Shown: positions 25,497 through 34,891 of the stretch, piece after piece
How the letters are laid out: each line of letters starts with the position of its first letter
Position numbering within the stretch: position 1 is the first letter of the stretch
Origin: Planctomycetota bacterium
GTDB taxonomy: Bacteria > Planctomycetota > Planctomycetia > Gemmatales > Gemmataceae
Length of the DNA stretch: 48,764 nucleotides
Direction: 5' to 3'
NCBI GenBank assembly: GCA_029777335.1
Contig: JAKOSN010000012.1
Span: 1-48,764, forward strand
Program-made: the position numbers and the translations under genes
The notes under the pieces: generated by a model
The model's database searches: none
Told to the model about the DNA's origin: nothing
What the model saw: only the letters and a program-made list of their open reading frames with translations

Positions 25497-27395
25497 ATGA
25501 CGAAAACCCTACTGAGCGATCAGGATCTCTACCTGTTCAATGAAGGTAGTCATTTTCGCCTGCACGAGAAGCTTGGTGCGCATCTTCTTCCGCAGGAGGA
25601 CGGCACCACGGCGGCCTCGTTTGGGCTTTGGGCTCCGGACGCCGAGGCTGTTTACGTCATCGGCGATTTTAACGGCTGGGCCAAGGGAACGCATCCACTT
25701 CATCCCCAGGGACATTCCGGCATCTGGTACAACTACTTTCCCGATGTTCCCAGGGGAACCATCTACAAATATCACATCGTTTCCCGCTACCATGGCTATC
25801 GCGTGGACAAGGCCGATCCCTTTGCCTTCGCCACCGAGGAACCTCCGCGCACGGGGTCAGTGCTCTGGGATCTCGCCTACGAGTGGGGCGATCAGGAGTG
25901 GATGGCCAACCGCCACAAACAGAATTCGCTCCATGCTCCCATGAGCATTTACGAGGTCCACCTGGGCTCGTGGCGCCGAGTGCCCGAGGAAGGCAACCGC
26001 TGGATGACGTATCGGGAACTCGCTCCCTACCTGGTGGAGTACATCCAGCGGCTGGGCTTCACCCACGTCGAGTTCCTGCCGGTGATGGAACACCCGTACT
26101 ACCCCTCGTGGGGTTACCAGGTGACCAGTTTCTTTGCGCCCACGCGCCGTTATGGCACCCCACAGGATCTGAAATATCTTATTGATCAGCTCCACCAGGC
26201 GGGCATTGGGGTCATCCTCGACTGGGTGCCTTCGCACTTCCCGACCGATGAACATGGGCTGAAGTATTTTGATGGCACGCATCTGTTTGAACATGCCGAT
26301 CCCCGCCAGGGGATGCATCAGGAGTGGGGTTCAGCGGTCTTCAATTACGATCGCAACGAGGTGCGCAGTTTCCTGACCAGCAGTGCCATGTTCTGGCTCG
26401 AGGAATATCACGTCGATGGCCTGCGCGTCGATGCCGTCGCTTCCATGCTCTATCTGGATTACGCGCGCCAGGAAGGTGAATGGGTACCCAACCAGTACGG
26501 CGGACGCGAGAATCTCGGGGCGGTTCACTTTCTCCGTCGTCTCAACGAGGAGATCTATCGCACCCATCCCGATGTGCAGGTGATTGCCGAGGAATCGACC
26601 TCCTGGCCGATGGTTTCCCGTCCCACCTACGTCGGAGGTCTGGGCTTTGGCCTGAAGTGGGACATGGGGTGGATGCACGATACCCTCAAGTACATGGCGC
26701 TGGAGCCGATCTATCGCAAATATCACCACAATTTGCTGTCGTTCCGCATGCTCTATGCCTTCACCGAGAACTTTGTGCTCTCGTTGTCGCACGACGAGGT
26801 GGTGCACGGCAAAAAAGCGCTGATTAACAAGATGCCGGGTGATCTGTGGCAGCAGTTCGCCAACCTGCGCGTTCTGTATGGCTACATGTGGACACAGCCT
26901 GGCAAGAAACTCCTCTTCATGGGCGGGGAAATTGGCCAGCGGAACGAGTGGTATCAGGAAGTGAGCCTGGACTGGCACCTGCTACAGTATCCCGAACATG
27001 CGGGGCTCAATCGCTGGGTGGCCGATCTGAACCGGCTCTATCGTGAAGAACCAGCGCTGCATGAATCGGAAACGGACTGGACCGGGTTTCAGTGGGTGGA
27101 CATCAACGATGCCGAGCAAAGTGTGGTGAGCTTCCTGCGTCGGGGGCACTCCACGCCCACCTGGATCCTGGTGGTTTGTAATTTCACGCCGGTGCCGCGG
27201 CACAATTATCTGGTGGGAGTGCCTCTGGCGGGCTACTGGGAAGAGATCCTCAATAGCGATGCCCCGGTCTATGGCGGGAGCGGACTGGGGAACATGGGGG
27301 GCAAGGAAGCGTGGTGGAGTGGATGGCATGGCCGGCCCGCATCGCTGACCATCAGCGTTCCTCCTCTGGGCATCGTTGTGTTCCGTTTGAAGTAA
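25497..27395 (+). CDS. glgB: 1,4-alpha-glucan branching enzyme GlgB
   Basis: Adds alpha-1,6 branches to glycogen. The 632-residue product has an N-terminal CBM48 domain (about 20-140, 'FGLWAPDAEAVYVIGDFNGW'), a GH13 barrel, and a C-terminal beta domain. Catalytic residues are visible: nucleophile Asp312 ('GLRVDAVASML'), acid/base Glu365 ('IAEESTSWPMV') and Asp433 ('LSHDEVVHGK'). It lacks the extra N-terminal domain of E. coli GlgB and matches the shorter GH13_9 form. No other glycogen genes are in the window. The ArsB/NhaD-type permease begins 37 bases downstream, so they may share a transcript. Confidence 0.96.
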   Translation: MTKTLLSDQDLYLFNEGSHFRLHEKLGAHLLPQEDGTTAASFGLWAPDAEAVYVIGDFNGWAKGTHPLHPQGHSGIWYNYFPDVPRGTIYKYHIVSRYHGYRVDKADPFAFATEEPPRTGSVLWDLAYEWGDQEWMANRHKQNSLHAPMSIYEVHLGSWRRVPEEGNRWMTYRELAPYLVEYIQRLGFTHVEFLPVMEHPYYPSWGYQVTSFFAPTRRYGTPQDLKYLIDQLHQAGIGVILDWVPSHFPTDEHGLKYFDGTHLFEHADPRQGMHQEWGSAVFNYDRNEVRSFLTSSAMFWLEEYHVDGLRVDAVASMLYLDYARQEGEWVPNQYGGRENLGAVHFLRRLNEEIYRTHPDVQVIAEESTSWPMVSRPTYVGGLGFGLKWDMGWMHDTLKYMALEPIYRKYHHNLLSFRMLYAFTENFVLSLSHDEVVHGKKALINKMPGDLWQQFANLRVLYGYMWTQPGKKLLFMGGEIGQRNEWYQEVSLDWHLLQYPEHAGLNRWVADLNRLYREEPALHESETDWTGFQWVDINDAEQSVVSFLRRGHSTPTWILVVCNFTPVPRHNYLVGVPLAGYWEEILNSDAPVYGGSGLGNMGGKEAWWSGWHGRPASLTISVPPLGIVVFRLK

Positions 27396-27432
27396 ACCGG
27401 TTCACCGCCGCCAGGGAAGGACGACCTCGGCC

Positions 27433-28683
27433 ATGACGCCGCTTGCTCTGAAAGCCCTCGTCATCTTCGGCCTCAGCTACGTGTTAATCTCGGTTCGACA
27501 GATTCGGTGGTTGCCTCTGGGGCGGCCGTCCTCGGCGATGGTGGGCGCCACCCTGATGGTCATGTGTGGGGTGGTCAGCCCCCAACAGGCCTATGCCTGT
27601 GTCGATGGCAACACGATCGTGCTTCTGCTGGGGATGATGGTGTTGACCGAGCATCTGCGCGACGCCGGTTTTTTTCAGCTCGCCGCACGCTGGACCTTTC
27701 AGGTGGCGCGTACTCCCCGCTCGCTTCTGTTCTGGCTGGCGATGACCAGCGGGATACTTTCTGCCCTCTTTGTCAACGACACCATCTGTCTGTTGCTCAC
27801 CCCGCTGGTGGTCGAGGTGTTAACCCAGGCCCGCTTGCCGCGCTTCCCCTACCTGATGGCGCTGGCAACCGCCAGCAATATTGGCAGTGTCATGACGCTG
27901 GTCGGGAATCCGCAGAACATGATCATCGGCAGTCTGGCGGAGCAGCATCAGCATGGCCTCACCTATCTGTTCTTTGCCAGCCGGCTGGTGCCTGTGGGGC
28001 TGATTTGCCTGGGGTTTCATATCCTCCTTTTGCAGTGGCTGTTTCGGCGCGAGCTGGCGGTCGCCTGGACGGAGCTAAGCATCCCGGAGGCCAAGATCGA
28101 TCGCCCCTTGCTGATTCGCACGCTTGTGGTGGCGGCCCTGGTGAGCATGGGCTTCTGTTTTCAGGGGGTCAACCCGGCCTGGGCGACCCTCTCCGGCGCC
28201 AGTCTCCTCTTTCTTTTTGATCAACGCCATCCCGCGCCGGCGGATATCCTGGCGCGGGTGAACTGGCTGCTGCTGCTCTTTTTTGCCGGGCTGTTTATCC
28301 TGGTCCACGGGTTGGAAACGTCGGGGCTGGTGGCCGAGATCAACAGCCTTGCCCACCCTCTGTGGGAAACCTCACTGTTGATGCAGAAAATCAACCTGGT
28401 GTGGGTAAGTGTGATCGGCTGTAACATTGTCAGCAATGTCCCGTTCATCAAGTTGCTCGAAGGGCAGATGACGGAGTTTGCCAACCCCGCGCAGATGTGG
28501 ATGTTGCTGGCGCTGGCCACCACCTATGCCGGCAACCTGACACTTCTGGGATCGGTCGCCAATGTAATTGTCATGGAGATGTCGGGAGAGCCCGTCGGTT
28601 TCTGGCAGTATTTCCGCATCGGTCTGCCGGTGACCGTGCTCTCCTGTGTGGTCGGCACAACGCTGCTCATTCTGATCGCCTGA
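27433..28683 (+). CDS. ArsB/NhaD/SLC13-type ion permease
   Basis: A 416-residue membrane protein with about 10-11 hydrophobic segments, belonging to the ion-transporter superfamily of ArsB, NhaD and SLC13. The first half has 'GILSALFVNDTICLLLTPLVVEV' and 'ALATASNIGSVMTLVGNPQNMIIG', the paired re-entrant signature containing the 'VGNPQN' motif. The second half repeats it as 'IGCNIVSNVPFIKLL' and 'TTYAGNLTLLGSVANVIV'. The ion is unknown: sodium/proton exchange, arsenite, or a dicarboxylate are possible, and no arsenic genes are near. It sits 37 bases after glgB and 14 bases before pepE, suggesting an operon. Confidence 0.85.
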   Translation: MTPLALKALVIFGLSYVLISVRQIRWLPLGRPSSAMVGATLMVMCGVVSPQQAYACVDGNTIVLLLGMMVLTEHLRDAGFFQLAARWTFQVARTPRSLLFWLAMTSGILSALFVNDTICLLLTPLVVEVLTQARLPRFPYLMALATASNIGSVMTLVGNPQNMIIGSLAEQHQHGLTYLFFASRLVPVGLICLGFHILLLQWLFRRELAVAWTELSIPEAKIDRPLLIRTLVVAALVSMGFCFQGVNPAWATLSGASLLFLFDQRHPAPADILARVNWLLLLFFAGLFILVHGLETSGLVAEINSLAHPLWETSLLMQKINLVWVSVIGCNIVSNVPFIKLLEGQMTEFANPAQMWMLLALATTYAGNLTLLGSVANVIVMEMSGEPVGFWQYFRIGLPVTVLSCVVGTTLLILIA

Positions 28684-28697
28684 GGGAGGGAGGCCCC

Positions 28698-29417
28698 ATG
28701 CGTGTGCTCCTTGGCAGTGGAGGGTTTCGCACTCCCGAACGTGTCGCCTTGCTCTGCACCACCATGCGCTCCTTTTTCGGGGCGATGGATCGGTTGCTCT
28801 TCCTTCCGTATGCCTTGCACGATCACGACGGTTATGTCCAGGCGCTGCTTGAACGCGGGCTGAATGCCGGCTATACGCTGGAAGGAATTCACCGGTTCCC
28901 CAATCCGCAACGGGCCATTGCGCAGGCGTCGGCGATTTATGTCGGGGGAGGGAACACCTTTCGCTTGCTGGATACTTTGTATCGCCTCGATCTGCTCGAT
29001 GCGATTCGCGACCGCGTGCAGCAAGGCACTCCTTACCTGGGCATCAGTGCGGGCTCGAATGTCGCCTGCCCCACGATCAAGACGACCAACGATATGCCGA
29101 TTGTGCAGCCGGCCTCGTTCAACGCCCTGGGGCTGGTGCCCTTCCAGATCAATCCGCACTACTTTGACGGTCAAATTCATGTTCGCGCCGGCGAGGAACT
29201 GGTGCCGCATTTTGGTGAGACGCGCGAGGAACGCATCCGCGAGTTTCACGAGATGAATCCGACGCCAGTGGTCGGATTGTGGGAGGCGGGGCTGCTGCGC
29301 ATCGAGGGCGCTGAGGTGCATCTTCTCGGGGCGGCTGCGCGCCTGTTTCGGCGCGGTGAGGCGCCGCAGGAGTTGTCGCCGGGGAGCAGGCTCGATTTTC
29401 TCTTGCAAGCGCGATGA
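28698..29417 (+). CDS. pepE: Peptidase E (alpha-aspartyl dipeptidase)
   Basis: A 239-residue S51-family peptidase that hydrolyses dipeptides with N-terminal aspartate. The catalytic triad is complete: Ser117 ('GISAGSNV'), Asp132 ('TNDMPIV') and His154 ('INPHYFD'). The spacings of 15 and 37 residues are the same as in Ser120, Asp135 and His157 of the Salmonella/E. coli enzyme. Also conserved are 'YVGGGNTFRLL' and 'GLWEAGLLR'. ATG at 28698 has a GGGAGGGAGG site. It follows the permease gene by 14 bases. Cyanophycinase, a relative, is less likely given the length and triad spacing. Confidence 0.93.
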   Translation: MRVLLGSGGFRTPERVALLCTTMRSFFGAMDRLLFLPYALHDHDGYVQALLERGLNAGYTLEGIHRFPNPQRAIAQASAIYVGGGNTFRLLDTLYRLDLLDAIRDRVQQGTPYLGISAGSNVACPTIKTTNDMPIVQPASFNALGLVPFQINPHYFDGQIHVRAGEELVPHFGETREERIREFHEMNPTPVVGLWEAGLLRIEGAEVHLLGAAARLFRRGEAPQELSPGSRLDFLLQAR

Positions 29418-29571
29418 GCGGGTCCCGAACCAGAACGCACGATCGCTATTCTTCGTCTCTTCCTTACTCAACCGCACAACTTTCTGGCAAGATACTCTCG
29501 ATGGCGTAAATTGGGGGAGTATGATGGGATGAGTTCATTCGCCTGACGTATTGCTGAAGTAGAGATCCACC

Positions 29572-32500
29572 ATGAACCCGATTGAATTCGCGCTTCGCCG
29601 ACCCGTGACCATCATGGTCGCGATGGTCGCGCTGGTTGCTGCGGGGATTCTGGCCTTTGTTCGCATGAAGGTGGATATCTTTCCCGCCCTGAACCTCCCC
29701 GTCGTCTATGTCTGCCAGCCGTATGGCGGGATGGATCCCGAGCAGATGGAAGGGCTCATCGCCAACTTCTACGAATATCACTTCCTCTACATCAACGGCA
29801 TTCACCACGTTGAGAGCAAAAACGTTCAGGGGGTATCCCTGATGAAGCTCTATTTCCATCCTGGCACCGACATGGCGCAGGCGATGGCGGAGACAGTGGG
29901 CTACGTCAATCGCTCCCGTGCCTTCATGCCGCCCGGGACGGTCCCGCCGTTCATCATGCGCTTCGACACCGGAAGTGTGCCGGTGGGGTATCTCGTCCTC
30001 TCCAGCGACACTCGCACCGTGGGCGAAATTCAGGATCAGGCGCTCTTCAAGGTGCGCCCCCGTTTCGCCTCGATTCCGGGGGTGTCTGCGCCGCCGCCCT
30101 TTGGTGGCAATCAGCGCACCGTGGTGGTTCGCGCCGATCCCGATCGTCTCCGCGCCTATAACGTGTCTCCCGACGAGGTGGTACGTGCACTGACCGCGGG
30201 CAACACCATCAGTCCCTCCGGGAATATTCGCACTCCGGTCACAATGCCACTGGTGCCCTCGAATGCCATGGTGGTGAAACCGGAGGAACTGGGGACGATC
30301 CCGGTTCGGCCCGGCGTGTTCCTGCGCGACATCGCCCCAACCATCGAGGACGCGACCGATATCCCCACCGGGTATGCGCTGGTCAATGGGCGGAGGGCGG
30401 TTTATATCCTCGTCACCAAACGGGCCGATGCTTCCACGCTGGATGTGGTCAACAACGTTCGTGCGGATTTGCCGAAGATGCAGGAGATGCTTCCTCCCGA
30501 CATCAAGGTGAGCTTTGAATTCGATCAATCGCCCTATGTCACCAATGCGATCCGCGGAGTGGCCTTCGAGGGGGGACTGGCGGCAGTCCTGGTCGGCCTG
30601 ATGGTGCTGCTCTTTTTGCGGGATTGGCGCAGCGTGATCGTCGTGGTCCTCAACATTCCCCTGGCGCTGGTGGGAGCGATGGTGGCCCTGGCAATTACCG
30701 GGCAAACCGTCAACCTGATGACTCTGGGTGGGCTGGCGCTGGCGGTCGGCATCCTGGTCGATGAGGCGACCGTCGAGGTGGAGAATATCCACACGCAGAT
30801 GGAGAAAACCGACTCAATGCCGCTGGCGGTGCGGCGGGGGAACGCTGAAACGGCAGTGCCTCGCCTGCTCGCCATGTTGAGCATTCTTGCGGTGTTCATC
30901 CCCTCGTTTTTCATGCAAGGGGCGGCCCGCGCGCTCTTTGTCCCGCTGGCGCTGGCGGTCGGGTTCTCGATGATCACCAGCTATCTGCTCTCCAGCACGT
31001 TTGTCCCTGTGCTGTCCATCTGGTTACTGCGCAAACATCATCATGCTCGCGAGGTCGCGGCCACCGTTCGCCAGGGCTTTGCGGTCCGGCTACTAAGCCA
31101 GTTCGTGGAGTTCACCCTGCGCTGGCGCTGGCTGGTGGTGCCGGGGTATCTCTTCGGCGCGGTCCTTCTTCTTGTGCTGGCGTTTCCCTTTCTTGGCATG
31201 GAGATTTTCCCGCAGGTCGATGCGGGGAGTTTTCAATTTCGCCTGCGCGCCCCGGATGGAACACGCATTGAACAGACCGAGGAAATGACAAAGGAGGCGC
31301 TGGAGTTCATCAAAAAAGAGGTGGGGCCGGAGAATGTCGCCATCTCCCTTGGCTATGTGGGCGTGGTGCCGTCGAGTTATCCAATCAACAGCGTGTATCT
31401 GTGGATGGGCGGACCCGAGGAAGCGGTGATGCGCGTCTCGCTGAAAAAAGGGGTGCGACGCATCGAGGAGGTCAAGCGGAGGTTGCGAGAAGGACTCCCC
31501 GACCATCTGCGCCAGTGGGCGATCCGAAAATGGGTGGCGGAGGGGGAACCCGTCGCCACGGTGGAGCGGCGTGTCAAGGACATACGGCTGTCCTTTGAAC
31601 CGGCGGACATTGTCAACGACGTGATGAGCTTTGGTTCACCCACCCCGATCGAGGTGGTGGTGAGCGGACCAAAGATGGCAGATAACCGCGCCTACGCGGC
31701 CCGGCTGCGTGATGAACTGGCGCGTATACCGGCCCTGCGCGATCTTCAGTACAGCCAGTCCCTTGATTACCCGACTGTGCAAGTGAAGATCGATCGCGAA
31801 AAAGCTGCCCTTTCCGGTGTATCTGCCGAGGAGGTAGCGCGCTCACTCGTGGCCGCCACCTCGTCGAGCCGCTTTGTGGTCCCCAATTACTGGCGCGATC
31901 CTGCCTCGGGGATCGGCTATCAGGTGCAGGTGGAAATCCCACAAGCGCTGATGACCTCGGCGCGCGATGTCGAGGTGGTGCCCGTCAAAAGCAATGGTAC
32001 CACTCCCCTGTTGCTGCGCGATGTGGCCGATGTCAAGCAAGGGACCATGCCGGGGCAACTCGATCGCTACAACATGCGCCGGGTGGTGTCGATGACCGCC
32101 AACATCGAGGGAGCCGATCTGGGAGAGGTTGCCACCGCCCTGGCGCAGGCCATCGAGGCGACCGGGAAAACACCCGCCGGGGTGCAGGTCGATGTGCGTG
32201 GCCAGATTACTCCCATGCGCGAGATGTTTCGCGGACTTGGAACCGGGCTGCTCGTGGCCGTGGTGGCGATCCTCCTCCTCCTGATCGCCTACTACCAATC
32301 GGTCCGTCTGGCCTTGACCGCGGTGGCGGCGGTGCCGGCGGTTCTCGGCGGAGTACTCGTGACCTTGCTGGCGACGCGCACCACGCTGAATGTGCAATCG
32401 TTCATGGGAGCGATCATGGCAGTTGGAGTGGCGGTCGCCAACGCCATCCTGCTGATCACCTTTGCCGAACGCTATCGACGCACCGGCGAAAGTGCCAGCG

Positions 32501-32814
32501 AGGCCGGACGGGAAGGCGCGGTCACGCGCTTGCGCCCCATCCTGATGACCAGCCTGGCCATGTCGGCGGGGATGCTTCCCATGGCGCTGGGCCTGGGCGA
32601 GGGGGGCGATCAGACCGCTCCCCTGGGACGCGCGGTCATCGGCGGACTGCTCGCCTCGCTGCTGGCAACCCTGGTGATTCTCCCCGCCGTCTTTGCTCTC
32701 TTGATGGACGGCAGTTCAACGCGTTCGCCCTCGCTTTCGCCCACCGATCCCGAGAGTGCCTATTATCTACCCGACGCTGACTCTTCCTCCGAGAGGAGTG
32801 CCGATGCGATCTGA
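29572..32814 (+). CDS. RND-family efflux permease (AcrB/MdtB-like)
   Basis: A 1080-residue inner-membrane pump of the HAE-RND type, expected to export substrates using the proton gradient. It has the 12-segment layout: one segment at the N-terminus ('PVTIMVAMVALVAAGILAF'), a large periplasmic loop, five more segments (about 330-550), a second loop, then the last segments. 'GGLALAVGILVDEATVEVENI' in segment 4 carries the proton-relay acidic residue, and 'RLRPILMTSLAMSAGMLPMALG' is the usual C-terminal signature. 'MEIFPQVDAGSFQFRLRAPDGTRIEQTE' marks the second porter repeat. It overlaps the adaptor gene by 11 bases. No TolC-like gene is present. The substrate (drug, metal or lipid) is unknown. 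Confidence 0.93.
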   Translation: MNPIEFALRRPVTIMVAMVALVAAGILAFVRMKVDIFPALNLPVVYVCQPYGGMDPEQMEGLIANFYEYHFLYINGIHHVESKNVQGVSLMKLYFHPGTDMAQAMAETVGYVNRSRAFMPPGTVPPFIMRFDTGSVPVGYLVLSSDTRTVGEIQDQALFKVRPRFASIPGVSAPPPFGGNQRTVVVRADPDRLRAYNVSPDEVVRALTAGNTISPSGNIRTPVTMPLVPSNAMVVKPEELGTIPVRPGVFLRDIAPTIEDATDIPTGYALVNGRRAVYILVTKRADASTLDVVNNVRADLPKMQEMLPPDIKVSFEFDQSPYVTNAIRGVAFEGGLAAVLVGLMVLLFLRDWRSVIVVVLNIPLALVGAMVALAITGQTVNLMTLGGLALAVGILVDEATVEVENIHTQMEKTDSMPLAVRRGNAETAVPRLLAMLSILAVFIPSFFMQGAARALFVPLALAVGFSMITSYLLSSTFVPVLSIWLLRKHHHAREVAATVRQGFAVRLLSQFVEFTLRWRWLVVPGYLFGAVLLLVLAFPFLGMEIFPQVDAGSFQFRLRAPDGTRIEQTEEMTKEALEFIKKEVGPENVAISLGYVGVVPSSYPINSVYLWMGGPEEAVMRVSLKKGVRRIEEVKRRLREGLPDHLRQWAIRKWVAEGEPVATVERRVKDIRLSFEPADIVNDVMSFGSPTPIEVVVSGPKMADNRAYAARLRDELARIPALRDLQYSQSLDYPTVQVKIDREKAALSGVSAEEVARSLVAATSSSRFVVPNYWRDPASGIGYQVQVEIPQALMTSARDVEVVPVKSNGTTPLLLRDVADVKQGTMPGQLDRYNMRRVVSMTANIEGADLGEVATALAQAIEATGKTPAGVQVDVRGQITPMREMFRGLGTGLLVAVVAILLLLIAYYQSVRLALTAVAAVPAVLGGVLVTLLATRTTLNVQSFMGAIMAVGVAVANAILLITFAERYRRTGESASEAGREGAVTRLRPILMTSLAMSAGMLPMALGLGEGGDQTAPLGRAVIGGLLASLLATLVILPAVFALLMDGSSTRSPSLSPTDPESAYYLPDADSSSERSADAI

Positions 32815-34192
32815 GATTATACCTGCCTTTTTTATCCGAATTCTGGCGCCGTTCAGCTTGGCCTTGCTCATCGGGTGCAGCGGCAAGCCCGGGAAACCAG
32901 CGCAGGAGGCCGCGGCTGGCCCCAGTTCCGTGACGGCAATCAGTCCGCAACGCAAATCCCTGCGTCGCGTGGTGGAGCAGCCAGGCACCATTCGCCCCTA
33001 CGAACAAACGGTTCTCTTCGCCAAGGTTCCCGGCTACGTGGCCCGGATTCATGGCGACATCGGCGACAGGATCAAGGGACCGAAGCGGGACGCCCGAGGG
33101 CAGGAGATCGAGCCGGGCCAGATCCTGGCTGAACTCTCCGATCCTGAACTGGTCGAGGAAGCCAGGCAGAAGGCGTCGCTGGTGCTGCAGGCAGAGGCGG
33201 AGGCGGCCCAGGCGCGCAAGGCTCTCGCGGCTGCGCTGGCCAATGTGAAGGCGGTCGAGGCGACGGTGCTCGAAGCCGAGGCGGGGATGACGCGCGCCCA
33301 GGCCAACCATGATCGCTGGGCTTCCGAGGCGCGGCGCGTCACCGAACTGGTCAAGAACAAGGTGATCGATGTCCAGACGCGCGATGAAACCGACAACCAG
33401 TTCCGCGCCGCGGAGGCGGCTCGCAACGAGGCCCGCGCCCGAGTTGCCAGTGCCCAGGCGATGGTCATGAAAAGCCGCGCCGATCAGGAAAATGTCGAGG
33501 CCTCGGTGCGCTCGGCGGAGGCACGGGTTGAGGTTGCCCGGGCGGAAGCCCGCCGTCTGCAGGCGCTCCTTGGCTATACCCGCATTCATGCCCCCTACGA
33601 TGGGGTGATTGTTCGTCGTACGGTCAACACCGGCGAACTCGTGGCCGCCAGCGATTCGGAACGCAAGGGGATCTTCACCGTGGTGCGCGACGATCCAGTC
33701 CGGGTGGTGGTCGAGGTGCCCGAGGGCGACGCCGGACTGGTGGAGAATCAGGGCGAGGTGTCGCTCACCATCCAGGCGCTGGGGGGTTCACCAATCCCTG
33801 CCAAGGTAAGCCGCACTTCGTGGTCCCTGGAACCCGCGTCCCGCACCCTTCGCACCGAGATCGACCTTCCCAACAAGGAGCGCCGTCTTCGCCCCGGGAT
33901 GTATGTCTATGCACGGCTGACTGGCCATCTCCCCGAAACCTGGGTGGTGCCCACCTCCGCCCTTGTCAAGCAGGGGGACGCCTGGGTGTGTTTCCTGATC
34001 GAGGGGGACAGGGTGGTGCGCACACCCGTGCAGGTCGGTCGCAGCGATGCGGGGTTGATTCAGGTTCTGAAGCGGGAACAACCAGGCACGCCGATCACCT
34101 GGGTTCCCTGGACCGGGAAAGAGGTACTCGCCGAGAAGGCCCTCGGTCTGGTCGATGGCCAGTCGGTGCAGATTCTGGCTGGAGGAAAATAA
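32804..34192 (+). CDS. RND efflux adaptor (membrane fusion lipoprotein)
   Basis: A 462-residue periplasmic adaptor for the upstream RND pump. It has a lipoprotein signal with lipobox 'LLIGC' (Cys25), the lipoyl half-motif 'VARIHGDIGDRI', a long alpha-helical hairpin rich in Ala/Glu/Arg (about 115-235), then 'YTRIHAPYDGVIVRRTVNTGELV' and the beta-barrel and membrane-proximal domains ('LRPGMYVYARL'). ATG at 32804 has GAGAGGAG ahead and overlaps the stop of the pump gene by 11 bases, implying coupled translation. The pump-then-adaptor order is the reverse of acrAB. A hairpin directly follows the stop codon. Confidence 0.92.
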   Translation: MRSEIIPAFFIRILAPFSLALLIGCSGKPGKPAQEAAAGPSSVTAISPQRKSLRRVVEQPGTIRPYEQTVLFAKVPGYVARIHGDIGDRIKGPKRDARGQEIEPGQILAELSDPELVEEARQKASLVLQAEAEAAQARKALAAALANVKAVEATVLEAEAGMTRAQANHDRWASEARRVTELVKNKVIDVQTRDETDNQFRAAEAARNEARARVASAQAMVMKSRADQENVEASVRSAEARVEVARAEARRLQALLGYTRIHAPYDGVIVRRTVNTGELVAASDSERKGIFTVVRDDPVRVVVEVPEGDAGLVENQGEVSLTIQALGGSPIPAKVSRTSWSLEPASRTLRTEIDLPNKERRLRPGMYVYARLTGHLPETWVVPTSALVKQGDAWVCFLIEGDRVVRTPVQVGRSDAGLIQVLKREQPGTPITWVPWTGKEVLAEKALGLVDGQSVQILAGGK

Positions 34193-34226
34193 AGCGCGTG
34201 ACAGGATCCTGGCATCCCCACGCGCT
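34193..34226 (-). terminator. Terminator shared by convergent RND and Exb operons
   Basis: An 8-bp perfect stem AGCGCGTG/CACGCGCT (34193-34200 with 34219-34226) has an 18-nt loop. On the minus strand it is followed by TTATTTTCC, so it suits the exbB-exbD-exbD operon best. It begins directly after the adaptor stop codon and may also end the plus-strand transcript. Confidence 0.6.
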
Positions 34227-34245
34227 GCAGGGGGGAACCGAACGC

Positions 34246-34878
34246 TCACTTGCCGGGGATTTCGTTCGGCGGCACCAGGAAGAGCACCCCTTCCATCCCG
34301 GCGGACTTGGCGGCGTCCTGAATGGTCACGATGACCCCGTGCGGCACCTGCGGATCGTTCTCCAGCAGGAGCTTGCGACGGGCGGCAGCATTTTTGAAGC
34401 GATTGAGAGCCGGCACCAGGTTTTCAATCGGCACCACCTCATTTTCCACGCGAATCACCGAGTGATCCCCCTCCTGGGTCACATTCACCTTGATCATCGT
34501 CTCCTGCACCTGTTCCTTGGTCACCACGGCTGGGCCGGCTGCCTGCGCGGTCGCACCGGCCGCCTCAATGACTTTCTGGAGCGAGGCGTAGCTGGTCGTG
34601 AGGATGAAGAAGATGAGTAGCACCTGGGTCACGTCGATGAGCGGAGTCATGTCCAGCGTGGTCTCGTCCTCCTGATGGCGGGGTGGAGGCGGTTCCAGAT
34701 CTTCGATGATCTCCTCAAATTGCGGGTGGGTTTCAATGGGAACCCAGGTTTTATCGTTGGGTCCCATGACCTCATCGGTTGGCTCCCACTGGCCATCCTG
34801 CAACCCCTGCACGATCAGAGTGGGGGTGAGGTTTTCGATGGAGCGGGGGGACCCCTCGTGCCGTAATTTCCAGCTCAT
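34246..34878 (-). CDS. ExbD/TolR-family protein with N-terminal GYF_2-like domain (second copy)
   Basis: A 210-residue ExbD/TolR protein. Residues 1-60 form a domain resembling GYF_2: hydrophobic/aromatic start 'SWKLRHEG', 'LIVQGLQDGQW' and a closing 'KTWVPIETHPQFEE'. A charged linker leads to the single membrane helix, with the proton-relay Asp in 'LDMTPLIDVTQVLLIFFILTT'. The periplasmic part ends with the ExbD fold ('GVIVTIQDAAKSAGMEG'). It should work with the upstream ExbB-like protein as a proton-driven energiser of the cell envelope. ATG at 34878 starts 13 bases after the preceding exbD. The GYF_2-like part would face the cytoplasm, so it could bind a partner or regulate the motor. The GYF_2 call is by pattern only. 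Confidence 0.85.
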   Translation of the reverse strand: MSWKLRHEGSPRSIENLTPTLIVQGLQDGQWEPTDEVMGPNDKTWVPIETHPQFEEIIEDLEPPPPRHQEDETTLDMTPLIDVTQVLLIFFILTTSYASLQKVIEAAGATAQAAGPAVVTKEQVQETMIKVNVTQEGDHSVIRVENEVVPIENLVPALNRFKNAAARRKLLLENDPQVPHGVIVTIQDAAKSAGMEGVLFLVPPNEIPGK

Positions 34879-34891
34879 GTGGCGCCCTCCC

